From: Deinococcus yavapaiensis KR-236
Lineage (GTDB): Bacteria > Deinococcota > Deinococci > Deinococcales > Deinococcaceae
Assembly (NCBI RefSeq): GCF_003217515.1
Contig: NZ_QJSX01000009.1
Coordinates: forward strand, 85,506-138,005
Direction of reading: 5' to 3'
Length of the DNA stretch: 52,500 nucleotides
Made by a program: the position numbers and the translations under genes. This document shows, piece by piece, positions 36,301 to 44,539 of this stretch (its first letter is position 1; every line of letters starts with the position of its first letter). The notes beneath the pieces are model-generated. The model had not been told where the DNA came from. It saw only the letters and a program-made list of their open reading frames with translations, and did not search any database.

Positions 36301-37792
36301 TCTTCGCCTCGGTCGTTTCACGCAGCGTCCAGCGACCTCCCACCTTCTCGTACGTTTGCCGGACGAGTTCCACCGTGACGTTCGAGCGCGTCGGGCGATC
36401 ACGAAAGTCTCGCGTGTTCAGCGAAAGTCGTACGGGGTCGCCCACGTCGTACACGTATCCGTCCGTGCGCGAGTAGACGTTGACGGCGGCCGGAAACGCG
36501 AGGACGCGCGCGAAGCCGCTGACACTCTTGCGCGACTCGTCTTCCACTTCCGCTTCGACGCGGTACGTCACGGGACGTCCGTTTTCGTCACGCTCCAGAG
36601 GAAGCGTGAGATTAAACTCGCCGTTGCCGTCGAGGCGCGCCTCCTCGTTGACGACGAGGTCCGAGCCGTAGTCGTAACCGTCGTCGGACGGTGGAAGGCT
36701 GTCCTCGTCGAGTCCGTACGGATAGTACGGCGAGCGCGTGACGTTGTACGTGACGTGCGCGCCCGACACGGCGCCGCCGAACAGGTACTTCGCGGCGATC
36801 TTGACGCTCAACTTGTCGCCTTGCACGGCGGTGACGGCAGTCGGGGTGACGGTCACTTCGTACTCGGGCTTTTGGTACGCCTCCACGCCGAAGGTGCCCT
36901 CGACGGCGCCGTACGGCAAGTCCTCGCCGTTCGGGCGAACGTCGAAGCGGTACTCGCCGAGCTTCGCGCCCGCCGGAAGGTCGAACTTCGCCGAGAACGA
37001 GCCGTAAGCGTTCGTGGCGAGGCTGCCTCGATACACTTCGCCGTCGAACGGATCGCGTACCGAGACGCGCACGGTGGTCTTCGCGAGGGGAGCGAGGCTT
37101 CCCGAGCGGCGCAGCACCCCCTTGAACTCCACGCTGTGTCCGGGTCGGTACACGGGGCGGTCCGTGTACACGTAACCGCGAATCTTGGGTGCGGCCCACT
37201 GATTCCACGACGCGCTCGACACCGCCCACTCGTCGCGCGCGCGGGCGAGGAAGAACTCGCCGTCGTTCGCCGCGCTCGAAAAGCGCGCCACGCCGTCCGC
37301 GTTCGCCGCCTTGCTCGTCGCGCGACCACCGGAGACTTGCCAAATCGTCGCCGCCCTCGTCGCGCCCGTTCCTCGGTCCGCCGTGTACGTGAGGGCGTCC
37401 GCCGACGAGCGCTTCACGACGAGCCCGAGGTCCGTCACGAGCAGCAGGGTTCCGACGTTTCCGGCGCGAACGCGGTACAGTCCCGACCGCAAGCGTCCGA
37501 AGTTGACCTCGCCGTAGGCGTTCTTTCCCGTGCGTACCTCGCGGACGAGTTGCACGCGCGCGTTCGCCGGCAACGTCGGGCGGCTGGGGTTCGGCGTGTT
37601 CAGGAAGACGACATCCGGATTGAGGATGCGTTCCAAGCGCAGGTTGGTTCTCGGGGGGGCGTTCACGCCGACGCGAACGTCCTGGGACGGGCGGAACACG
37701 CCGCCGTACAAGTTGATTTCCTGCTGGGCGGGCGCGAGCGAGGCGGCGAGCAGAATGGTGAGCAGGAGCGGTTTGCGAACCTGAGATTGCAT
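33398..37792 (-). CDS. Alpha-2-macroglobulin family protease trap
   Basis: 1464 residues. Signal peptide MQSQVRKPLLLTILLAASLA ending APA-QQ, no lipobox, so a periplasmic or secreted form rather than the lipoprotein of E. coli. MG domains fill the first 800 residues (YVYTDRPVYRPGHSVEFKG is MG2). Thioester motif GCTEQ with Cys977 and Gln980 is intact, followed by the terpenoid-cyclase-like domain (HEDGGWGFWEFDAS). Traps proteases by bait cleavage. Ribosome site AGGAGG. Not next to pbpC as in enterobacteria. Confidence 0.92.
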   Translation of the reverse strand: MQSQVRKPLLLTILLAASLAPAQQEINLYGGVFRPSQDVRVGVNAPPRTNLRLERILNPDVVFLNTPNPSRPTLPANARVQLVREVRTGKNAYGEVNFGRLRSGLYRVRAGNVGTLLLVTDLGLVVKRSSADALTYTADRGTGATRAATIWQVSGGRATSKAANADGVARFSSAANDGEFFLARARDEWAVSSASWNQWAAPKIRGYVYTDRPVYRPGHSVEFKGVLRRSGSLAPLAKTTVRVSVRDPFDGEVYRGSLATNAYGSFSAKFDLPAGAKLGEYRFDVRPNGEDLPYGAVEGTFGVEAYQKPEYEVTVTPTAVTAVQGDKLSVKIAAKYLFGGAVSGAHVTYNVTRSPYYPYGLDEDSLPPSDDGYDYGSDLVVNEEARLDGNGEFNLTLPLERDENGRPVTYRVEAEVEDESRKSVSGFARVLAFPAAVNVYSRTDGYVYDVGDPVRLSLNTRDFRDRPTRSNVTVELVRQTYEKVGGRWTLRETTEAKTTTTTGANGDGGVTVRPKRGGGYLMRATVRDDRGRTSTSESFAWVLSPGENWGWNYRDMTVRLDKRSYAPGDTVTALIGNPNPGAPVLVTIEGDRVRRAVVLRSSGSTLTYRFEVTKDMAPNVFVSVTALGSGNLYTSEAKVRVPDASAALTVNVKARKDKYRPGDTGTLDVTVKNAAGQGVPAELALGVVDKAIYLVRRDASTPILQVFRSERDNTVGTNSSLSFYFESGRVAKAPRAPMNEAAFGQAKEDRTQEAAPEEPREDFRDTILWVPNLLTDANGKASVNVKFPDNLTTWVTTARAHTIGARFGQTTADTLVTKDIVARLSLPTFLVRGDTATLSGIVQSTVRQAAQGRANVDLANLTLREAGSVAGTIDVPANGRARIDFDVQAQNPGTATVTFSARTNLASDALKLSLPVKARGYATTITATGSAARPDATLTVPADANLATASLRVDVSPSLLSAVTPALEYLVGYPYGCTEQTMSRFLPALLAKEALGENALPADIRKALPDIVSLGVTRLLDFQHEDGGWGFWEFDASTLEMSAYVLRGLTKAKALGVNVDNAALDRAVTYVAKAVKTDKEPLAVRAAALRALAETGRADVPTTLGLARRKDLDSYALANLALALSAVGRTSAASDVLDRLVSARKSSAKDALVFWQTPRDRDDWLWYWHDNDIQVTAVALEALAKLRPDSALIASSSRWLLNARRGPRWLSTQDTTSVVTAALALPRAKTPSGAASVILNGRDLGRVDFSRGALELNAAKLGGALKKGANVLRVTAANTPGLTFSGSLDVSREPAELSGDATRGLRIARTFEKLVATWNAKEKRMNYARTPLLRGGKLDSVAVGDLVLVTVKVRPDRAARYVLVSDPLPAGLRPLDERSLVIQGLQNSDDLDAWNFWYAGRDFRDDRVDLYADYVEGWQTMQYVLRATTPGTFTALPTHAELMYDPDVRGDGPAATFTVKDRGR

Positions 37793-37895
37793 GAAATCCT
37801 CCTGAAAAGCCGTACGATCAGCTTACATGGGCGCTTTCGCACGTACATGACCTCGCCGTCAGCTTCGCCGCGTGCCGCCCCCGCCTAACGTGCGT

Positions 37896-37901
37896 TAGAC
37901 T
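37896..37901 (+). promoter_or_regulatory. -10 box of the carboxylase gene
   Basis: TAGACT, six bases before the ATG at 37908. Candidate leaderless start; -35 weak. Confidence 0.45.
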
Positions 37902-37907
37902 GCCCGC

Positions 37908-39548
37908 ATGACTTCGATCAACGGCGCGTGGCAAGACGCGCTTTCACGGCTCGCGGCGGACTTGGAGACGGTTCGGCAAGGCGGCGGCCGAAAGGCGGCG
38001 GCTCGGCAGCACGACAAGGGACGCCTCACGGCGCGCGAACGCATCGCGCGGCTCGTCGACGACGGCACGCCCTTCGACGAGCTCATGACCTTCGCCGGTT
38101 GGGACATGTACGAGGAGGCGGGCGGTTGCCCGTCGGGTGGAACCGTGGTCGGCATCGGGCAAATCGGTGGGCGACCCTGGATGATCGTCGCGAACGACGC
38201 CACCGTGAAGGCGGGCGCCTTCTTTCCCATCACGGCCAAGAAGGTCATTCGCGCGCAAACCATCGCCTTGGAAAACCGCTTGCCGGTCGTGTACCTCGTG
38301 GACTCAGCGGGCGTGTATCTGCCAATGCAAGACGAGATCTTCCCCGACCAAGACGACTTCGGACGCGTGTTCTACCTCAACGCCCGCCTCTCCGCGCTGG
38401 GCGTGCCGCAAATCGCGGCGATCATGGGCAACTGCGTCGCGGGCGGAGCGTACCTTCCCGTGATGTGCGACACCTTGATCATGACCGAGGGCTCGGGCCT
38501 GTACCTCGCGGGACCTGCCCTCGTGAAGGCCGCCATCGGCCAAGTGGTGGACTCCGAAGATCTCGGCGGCGCCACGATGCACGCCGAGATCGCCGGAACG
38601 GTCGACTACAAGGAGCCCGACGACGACGCGGCCTTAAGGCGTGTGCGCGACCTCGCCGAGATGTACGCGCGAGGTGACCCCGCTCCCTGGGCGAGGCGCC
38701 GCAAAGAGGCGGCCGAGCCGACGACGCGAGACCTCACCGACCTCGTTTCCTTCGACGGCGCCAAGCCGTACGACGTGCGCGACCTCATTCGCGCGCTCGC
38801 GGACGGCGGCGACTTTCACGAGTTCAAAGCGGATTGGGGACAGACGCTCGTGTGCGGCTTCGCGCGGCTCGGTGGGTACCCCGTGGGGTTCGTGGCGAAT
38901 CAGCGGCTCGTGATCAAGAAGAAGTTGAAGTCGGGCGGCGTGCCGGGCTTGTCGAGCCGCATCGAAGTCGGCGGCGTCATCTACGCGGACGCGGCGGACA
39001 AGGCGGCACGCTTCATTCTCGACGCGAACCAGGCGGGCGTACCCCTGATCTTCTTGTCGGACGTCACGGGCTTCATGGTGGGCCGAGATTCGGAGCAAGA
39101 AGGCATCATTCGGCGCGGCGCGAAGATGGTGAACGCCGTGAGCAACAGCGTCGTGCCGAAGATCACGGTCATCACCGGGGGCAGCTTCGGCGCCGGGAAC
39201 TACGCGATGAGCGGCAAGGCGTACGCGCCGCGCTTCCTGTTCGCGTGGCCGAGCGCCAAGTACGCCGTCATGAGCGGCAACGCCGCCGCCAAGACTTTGC
39301 TCGACATCCAACTGGCCGCCCTCAAGCGCGCGGGACACGAGCCGAACGACGAGGAGCTTCAAGCGCTCTTCGAGGAAGTCAAGGCGAAGTACGGTCGCGA
39401 GCTCGATCCACGTTACGCCGCCGCCCGCTTGTGGGTCGACGAGATCATCCGGCCGAACGACACGCGCGAGCGCCTCGTCCGCGCGCTCGAAGCGTGCGCG
39501 CAAAATCCGGTGCAAGAGGAATTGAAGGTCGGCGTCTTCCAAGTGTGA
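37908..39548 (+). CDS. Acyl-CoA carboxylase carboxyltransferase (beta) subunit
   Basis: 546 residues. Transfers carboxyl from biotin to an acyl-CoA, probably methylcrotonyl-, geranyl- or propionyl-CoA. Crotonase-fold signatures: YLVDSAGVYLPMQDEIFPD, GNCVAGGAYLPVMCDTLIM, ITGGSFGAGNYAMSGKAY and KTLLDIQL. The size and GAGNYAM form favour the methylcrotonyl/geranyl type over propionyl. The biotin subunit is not in this window. Linked by function to the mutase at 10296 only if propionyl-CoA is the substrate. Confidence 0.9.
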   Translation: MTSINGAWQDALSRLAADLETVRQGGGRKAAARQHDKGRLTARERIARLVDDGTPFDELMTFAGWDMYEEAGGCPSGGTVVGIGQIGGRPWMIVANDATVKAGAFFPITAKKVIRAQTIALENRLPVVYLVDSAGVYLPMQDEIFPDQDDFGRVFYLNARLSALGVPQIAAIMGNCVAGGAYLPVMCDTLIMTEGSGLYLAGPALVKAAIGQVVDSEDLGGATMHAEIAGTVDYKEPDDDAALRRVRDLAEMYARGDPAPWARRRKEAAEPTTRDLTDLVSFDGAKPYDVRDLIRALADGGDFHEFKADWGQTLVCGFARLGGYPVGFVANQRLVIKKKLKSGGVPGLSSRIEVGGVIYADAADKAARFILDANQAGVPLIFLSDVTGFMVGRDSEQEGIIRRGAKMVNAVSNSVVPKITVITGGSFGAGNYAMSGKAYAPRFLFAWPSAKYAVMSGNAAAKTLLDIQLAALKRAGHEPNDEELQALFEEVKAKYGRELDPRYAAARLWVDEIIRPNDTRERLVRALEACAQNPVQEELKVGVFQV

Positions 39549-39552
39549 CGCC

Positions 39553-39600
39553 CGAGCAAGGAACACCGGCGACCCGAGGGTCGCCGGTGTTCCTTGCTCG
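39553..39600. terminator. Bidirectional hairpin between the carboxylase and DUF11 genes
   Basis: 22-bp perfect stem (39553-39574 with 39579-39600), CGAG tetraloop, no U run either side. Confidence 0.8.
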
Positions 39601-39608
39601 CGGTGTTC

Positions 39609-42323
39609 TTACGGAGTGACGGTCGTGGGCTCGGAGGCGCTCGTGGTGATCACGAGGTTCGAGGTGACGCCCGTCGCGGTTCCGGTGAAGGTCGAGTTCG
39701 TCGACGTCGTGGCGGTGATGGTGCTGGGCACGTTCACGGTCGTCACGATGAACAAGGCCGCTCCGGGAGCGAGGGTGCGCGTGTTGGCGAGCGTCACGGT
39801 TTGGCTGCCGCCCACGCCTGCCGTCACCGTGTAATCGGTGCCCGCCGTGAGAAGCTGACCGGCCGTGGGCGCGCTGGTGATCGCGCCGTTCGCGCCGCGC
39901 GTGGGATTCGGGTCGAGATAGACTTGCGTCGCGCCCGCCGCGACGGTGAAGAGGTTCGCTCCGCCCGCTTGCGGCGTGCCGAAGTTGAAGACAATCGGCG
40001 AGAGACGCAGATTTTCGTTCGAGAGCTGTTCGTTGCTGATCGTCGCGGTGTAGACGGTGCTTCCACCGGCGCGCACCGGATCGTTGGCGTCGATGAGCGT
40101 CGTTTGGGCGGCCGAGAACGCGCGGACGTTCACGCAGGTCGTCACGGGATTGCCGTTGATGTTCACGACGTTCGTGGAGGTGACGGTCGCGACGTTGCAG
40201 TACTGACCGGCTCCCGCGCCCGCCGGGATGGTGCTGTTCAGCGTGAAGGTCAAGGTGCCGCCCGCCGGAATCGTCACGGGGCCGTTGATGCTGGCGGTAT
40301 TGGTGCCACCGTTGAAGGTGGAGGTACCCGGGGTGGTCGTTCCCGTGAGGGTGTACGAACCGCTGCCGAAGTTCACGAAGGCGCCGTTGGCGCCGAGGCG
40401 CGCGAGCAAGTCTTGCACGTTCACGCCCGTCGCGGCGGCTCCGCCCGTGTTGCGCACGGTCACCGTGGAGGTGTAGGTGTCGCCGGGGTTGAGGGTGACG
40501 GTTCCGTTGTTCGCCGTCGTCTGGTTACCGGCCGTGTTGACCTTCGTGACGCTGAGGGACGGCGTGACGACCGTGAGGCAGATTTCTTGGGAGATGCCTT
40601 GGCTCGTCGTGCCAGTGGCGCCGCTGAACGAGCCCGTGTCGCAGTACACGCCGTCCGCGTTGGCCTGCACCGCGAAGTCGAAGTTCTGCGAGGCGCCCAC
40701 GGCGAGGTTGGCGATGGTGGCGGTGAAGCCGTCGTTGTCGTTGGCCGTCGCGCCCGTCGGGAGGGTGGCGCTGTACGCGGTGTTGTTGCCCGTGCTCGTC
40801 GTGCCGTTGACGCGCGTGAGGTTCTCGGCGACGGTGACGTTCGTGGCCGGGGCGTTCCCGTTGTTCGTGACGGTGAGACGCACGCGCTGCGCGGCGTTCG
40901 CCGTGACGGTAGCGGAGTTGCCCAGGACGTTGCCGTTCGCGTCGAGGAATTGCTTCGTGATGGTGAGGCTGGGCGCCGTGACGGTCAGGCAGGCGCGCGA
41001 CGTGTTGTTCGCGGCGGGCGTGACCGTACCGAAGGCGCCGTTCGTGTAGCTGACGAGGGTGGCCACGTCGCAGTACACGCCGACCGAAGTCGCCGACACG
41101 GGCACCGTGAAGGTGCGGCTGGCGCCCGCCGCGAGGTCGAAGGTCGCGTTGAAGCCGTCGTTGTCCTGAGCGGCCGTCGCGCCCGTCGGCAACGTGCCGA
41201 TGCTGTAGTTCGCGGCGTTCGTGCCCGTGACGTCGAGGCGGTCTTGCAGCTGGACGCCCGTGGCGGGACCTTGGCCGGTGTTGGTGATCGTGATGGTGGC
41301 CGTGCGCGTTTGGTTGAGTCCGGCCGAGCCGTTGTCGAACGTCTTCGTGATGGTGAGGTTGGCGCTCGGCGCGAAGGTCTTGTTGAGCACCGCCTTGCCG
41401 ATCTCGGTGCCGCCGACGCTGGCGACGGCGACGACTTGCGCGGTCGCGTTCGCGTTGGGGCTGAACAGCGTCACCCACGAGAAGCCGTCCGTGTCGGGCG
41501 AGCCGACGCCGGTGAGGTTGAACAAGGGGAAGTCGCCGCTGGCGACCGGGAAGCGCGCGTTGGTGCCCGTCGCCCGGTTCGTGGTGGTGTCGGCTTGCAA
41601 GCCCGCCGCGCCGATCGAGAGCGGTAGGGCGACGTTTCCGCCGTTCGCGCCGCCCGAGTAGCCGGGCGCGTTGTTGCCGTCATCCGCCGCCGTGAAGATC
41701 GTGCCGCCCGTGCGGTCCACGATGTTCCAGCGAACGTCGGCGCCCACGACCGGGAAGTAGTTCGTACCGTCGGGCGAGAACATGACCATGCCCGCCGCGA
41801 GGTTCTGCGTCCGGCTCGGCGCCGTCTCGGTCTGCTCTGCCGTCGTGGGCGCGGCCGCGCCGGGCGTAGCGAGGTTGATGCCCGTGTTGGGAACGTCTTG
41901 CAGCCACGCGAAGAAGCGGAAGCGGCTTTGATCGACTTGGCCGTTGGTGCCCACGGGAATCGCCGTGAGTTGCGGCGCGCCGTTCACGGTGCGAACGTAG
42001 AACGCGCCGCCCGAAGTCGTCACGGCTTGCAAGGTGGGCGCGTTGAGGCTCGTCGCTTGACCTGCCGTGATCGTGAAGGGCAGCGTCTGGGTCACGAAGC
42101 CCGCGCGTGAAAACTCGATGGTGTACGAGCCTGGCGTGAGGGTCGTTCCGTTTTGCACTTGACCCGAGCCGTTGCGTACGACGTAGGAATAGCCGTTCGG
42201 ATTGGTGAGGGTCAGTGTTCCCGTCGTGTTGGTGATCGGCGGGTTGGTACTGGTGCCGGTTTGACCGCAGGCGGTGAGCGCCAAGATCCCGGTCACGACG
42301 AGCATTAACGTGGGTTTCTTCAT
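39609..42323 (-). CDS. Surface lipoprotein with DUF11 repeats
   Basis: 904 residues. Lipobox LALTAC with Cys19 gives a lipid anchor. Residues about 35-90 resemble a PEGA-type beta domain (YVVRNGSGQVQNGTTLTPG, YTIEFSRAGF). Three or four DUF11/conserved-repeat modules follow, each opening with LTITK/SLSVTK and holding NTG(Q/G)xxATG. Rich in Thr, Asn, Gly. Probably an extracellular adhesive or scaffold protein of the cell surface. Ribosome site AGGAGG. Low lysine and repeated wording are typical of the family rather than a sign of transfer. Confidence 0.88.
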   Translation of the reverse strand: MKKPTLMLVVTGILALTACGQTGTSTNPPITNTTGTLTLTNPNGYSYVVRNGSGQVQNGTTLTPGSYTIEFSRAGFVTQTLPFTITAGQATSLNAPTLQAVTTSGGAFYVRTVNGAPQLTAIPVGTNGQVDQSRFRFFAWLQDVPNTGINLATPGAAAPTTAEQTETAPSRTQNLAAGMVMFSPDGTNYFPVVGADVRWNIVDRTGGTIFTAADDGNNAPGYSGGANGGNVALPLSIGAAGLQADTTTNRATGTNARFPVASGDFPLFNLTGVGSPDTDGFSWVTLFSPNANATAQVVAVASVGGTEIGKAVLNKTFAPSANLTITKTFDNGSAGLNQTRTATITITNTGQGPATGVQLQDRLDVTGTNAANYSIGTLPTGATAAQDNDGFNATFDLAAGASRTFTVPVSATSVGVYCDVATLVSYTNGAFGTVTPAANNTSRACLTVTAPSLTITKQFLDANGNVLGNSATVTANAAQRVRLTVTNNGNAPATNVTVAENLTRVNGTTSTGNNTAYSATLPTGATANDNDGFTATIANLAVGASQNFDFAVQANADGVYCDTGSFSGATGTTSQGISQEICLTVVTPSLSVTKVNTAGNQTTANNGTVTLNPGDTYTSTVTVRNTGGAAATGVNVQDLLARLGANGAFVNFGSGSYTLTGTTTPGTSTFNGGTNTASINGPVTIPAGGTLTFTLNSTIPAGAGAGQYCNVATVTSTNVVNINGNPVTTCVNVRAFSAAQTTLIDANDPVRAGGSTVYTATISNEQLSNENLRLSPIVFNFGTPQAGGANLFTVAAGATQVYLDPNPTRGANGAITSAPTAGQLLTAGTDYTVTAGVGGSQTVTLANTRTLAPGAALFIVTTVNVPSTITATTSTNSTFTGTATGVTSNLVITTSASEPTTVTP

Positions 42324-42637
42324 AAGTCCTCCTGAAAAGGTGTTGCACGACGCGAGATGAACGATGGAGGACGGTCGAATGAACGTCCTGTACTCGGCAA
42401 TGATTCTGTTATTGGGGCTTCATCGCTTCTTCGAGTCTATTGACCTCGTGCTTGTACAGATAAGCAACTTGTTCATAAAAAACTTGTCAGTAGGACAGAT
42501 GCACTTAATGAGCCGATTAATTAGAGAACCAGCGCACTAAATCCAGGCTTTCCCATCATTCACATATTCCGATTTCTTATTCGATACTCCACGTTCCCGG
42601 CCTACGGCGACGCCGTCGCTTCCCTTAGGATCGAAGC
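42324..42637. other. A/T-rich divergent intergenic region
   Basis: 314 bases between divergent genes. Notably A/T-rich from 42370 to 42600. It holds a direct repeat AACTTGT (near 42466 and 42482), an imperfect TTAAT/ATTAA dyad near 42506-42521, and TAGGAT at 42626-42631 for the plus-strand gene. No known RNA seen. Confidence 0.5.
42626..42631 (+). promoter_or_regulatory. -10 box of the 42638 gene
   Basis: TAGGAT six bases before ATG 42638; leaderless candidate. Confidence 0.45.
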
Positions 42638-43180
42638 ATGAACAAGCATTTGGCGAGAATTGCCGACTTCCTTGCGACTCTGGGCTGCCGCGCCGACCTG
42701 ACAGATCAAAACGACGCTCTGCTGGTGCAATACCCGCTCGAGCATCCGGGCCAGACGTTGCCGTTCTTCTTGGAAGTCGATGAGGTCGCCGTCGATCAAT
42801 TCGCCCTGCACGTCGAGGTGACGTTTCCACAGCCTCTCCCGCCCGGACGTGACGACCTCAACGTGTACGCGCTCACCTACGCGAACCTCGCGAACCGCGA
42901 AATGGAACTTGCCCGCTGCTTCGTGGTGCCCGACTACGGCGACCAAGCGTTGCCCGAAGACGACGAGGTCGACCCGGGGTCCTTGCCGTCCCCGCTGGAG
43001 TTCGAGCTCACGGTCGAAGCCAACTTCTTCCTGGCGGGCCTCAAGCAGACGCACTTCAAGTTGATGTCGCTGCACTTGGAGGCGTTCGTGGACGACGCCT
43101 TGCTCGCCTCCGCGAACTTCGCCGACATCTTCGAGACGGACGAAGACGGGCCCGAGGATTCAAGTGATCGAGAGGAATAA
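42638..43180 (+). CDS. Hypothetical acidic protein
   Basis: 180 residues, strongly acidic tail (ETDEDGPEDSSDREE). An alternating strand-helix pattern such as FFLEVDEVAVDQFALHVEVT and QTHFKLMSLHLEAFVDDALL recalls YbjN/type III chaperone-like folds, but I do not recognise a family. Its last 21 bases overlap the convergent nth stop. Confidence 0.7.
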   Translation: MNKHLARIADFLATLGCRADLTDQNDALLVQYPLEHPGQTLPFFLEVDEVAVDQFALHVEVTFPQPLPPGRDDLNVYALTYANLANREMELARCFVVPDYGDQALPEDDEVDPGSLPSPLEFELTVEANFFLAGLKQTHFKLMSLHLEAFVDDALLASANFADIFETDEDGPEDSSDREE

Positions 43181-43900
43181 CTCGGCGCTCGGACACAGGT
43201 CGCGCAAAACGCACGCCGCGCACTTCGGACGCTGAGCGGTGCACGTTTCGCGCCCGTGGCGAATCATCGAGACGTGGTAGCCGTACTTGGCGGCCCAAGT
43301 GTTCGCGAGCGCCGACGCGTACCATGCCTCGGTCCTCGGCGCGCTCCACGTGGCGGGCACGAGCATCAGCCGCTTCGAGATCCGGTGCAGGTGCGTGTCG
43401 ACGGGCATGGCAGGACGAACGAGCTCGAAGATCATGACGCAGCTCGCCGTTTTCGGCCCGACCCCTGGCAAGGACTCCAGTCGGGCGCGCGCTTCCTCGT
43501 CGCTCAACGCGTGCAAATCGCGCAGCGTCACGTCGCCTCGCTCGCTCAAGGTGTGCACGACGTTCCAGATGTAATCGGCCTTCACGCGCGACAAGCCGCC
43601 GCCCGCCGTCTTCAGGACGTCTTCGATCGCGTCGGGCCCGGCTACGAGGGCTTGCTCCCACGATCCGAAGGCCGACTTGAGGGCGGCGAATTGACGGCGC
43701 GTGATCGGCGCGGTGTTCTGCTGACTCAGAATCGTTTCGATGAGGCCGTCGAGCGGCTCGGGATCGCGGCGCAGGGTCGGCAACGTGGGTAGGTAACGCG
43801 CTCGAACGCGAGCGTGAATTTCAGGCAGAAGCGCTCGCTGCGACACCACGAGGTCGTCGAGGAGCGGTTCTCGTCTTGCCGAGGCTTTTTTGGCCGTCAC
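43160..43900 (-). CDS. nth: Endonuclease III (DNA glycosylase/AP lyase)
   Basis: 246 residues. Removes oxidised pyrimidines in base excision repair. HhH motif LPGVGPKTASCV with the catalytic lysine, catalytic Asp in PVDTHLHR, and [4Fe-4S] cysteines at 220, 227, 230 and 236 (C-x6-C-x2-C-x5-C). GTG start at 43900 overlaps the stop of the upstream lipoprotein (GTGA). Basic N-terminal tail MTAKKASARR. Confidence 0.93.
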   Translation of the reverse strand: MTAKKASARREPLLDDLVVSQRALLPEIHARVRARYLPTLPTLRRDPEPLDGLIETILSQQNTAPITRRQFAALKSAFGSWEQALVAGPDAIEDVLKTAGGGLSRVKADYIWNVVHTLSERGDVTLRDLHALSDEEARARLESLPGVGPKTASCVMIFELVRPAMPVDTHLHRISKRLMLVPATWSAPRTEAWYASALANTWAAKYGYHVSMIRHGRETCTAQRPKCAACVLRDLCPSAELFLSIT

Positions 43901-44484
43901 TGCACGCGGCGCGAGAGTTTGTTGCCCGCCGCGTCCGTCACGACGATATCGACGTAGATGCCGGTCGCCTCGGCGTAGAAGGGGACGCGGCGTCCGGGAT
44001 TGATCGTGAGGCGGCTTCCGTCCATGGTGATCGAGGCGACCTTGACGTCGTCGGTGGCGGTTCCCGTCACGCGCAGCGTTTTTCCTTCCTTCTCGAATTT
44101 CGTGATCTCCAACTTCGGCGGAGTCGGGTCGAAGCGCAGCGGCAAGTCCACGGTGACGCTTTTTCCGCTCGTGTCCGTCGCCTTGATGGTGTAGTTCGTG
44201 CGGTTCGACGCGATGTCCGTGCGGAACTCGAACGCGGCGATCTTCGAGCTCCCCGCCGTCGGGAGGGGGCGCCCGTTCACGAGCAGTTCCGCGACGCCGT
44301 GATCGTCCATCGCGAAGCCCTTGACGATCGTCGACGCTTGACGCGACACCGAGCCCGCCTCGGGCTCGGTGATGACGATGCGGGGCCGGAACGTGTCGGC
44401 TTCACGGGTGCAGCTCGCCAGCAGGGCGCTCACGGTCAACGCCGCCGCCACTCGGGCGATGCGGACTTGCGGGAAGCGCGGCAT
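43897..44484 (-). CDS. Small lipoprotein with Ig-like repeats
   Basis: 195 residues. Lipobox LLASC near residue 24. Two Ig-like repeats follow (PRIVITEPEAGSVSRQASTI; PKLEITKFEKEGKTLRVTGT), each with a DDHGVAEL/DDVKVASI strand, as in glucodextranase-like or Big-type domains. Overlaps nth by GTGA. Function unknown; envelope. Confidence 0.75.
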   Translation of the reverse strand: MPRFPQVRIARVAAALTVSALLASCTREADTFRPRIVITEPEAGSVSRQASTIVKGFAMDDHGVAELLVNGRPLPTAGSSKIAAFEFRTDIASNRTNYTIKATDTSGKSVTVDLPLRFDPTPPKLEITKFEKEGKTLRVTGTATDDVKVASITMDGSRLTINPGRRVPFYAEATGIYVDIVVTDAAGNKLSRRVQ

Positions 44485-44490
44485 GACGGG

Positions 44491-44496
44491 AGTATA
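44491..44496 (-). promoter_or_regulatory. -10 box of the small lipoprotein gene
   Basis: TATACT on the minus strand, six bases from ATG 44484. On the plus strand TATAGT at 44493 is a candidate -10 for hisZ. Confidence 0.5.
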
Positions 44497-44539
44497 GTGC
44501 AACGTCGCCGTCACGCGACGAGATCGCCTGCGAGCCCTT

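Noticed and set aside
33476..37888. Open frame of 1470 codons on the plus strand opposite the alpha-2-macroglobulin gene
   Set aside because: It is the antisense shadow of a GC-rich gene, full of Arg, Val, Glu and Ala, without any domain, and the minus-strand frame has a signal peptide and thioester motif.
39594..41627. 677-codon plus-strand frame opposite the DUF11 lipoprotein
   Set aside because: Arg/Gly/Val low-complexity shadow; the minus-strand gene has a lipobox and recognisable repeats.
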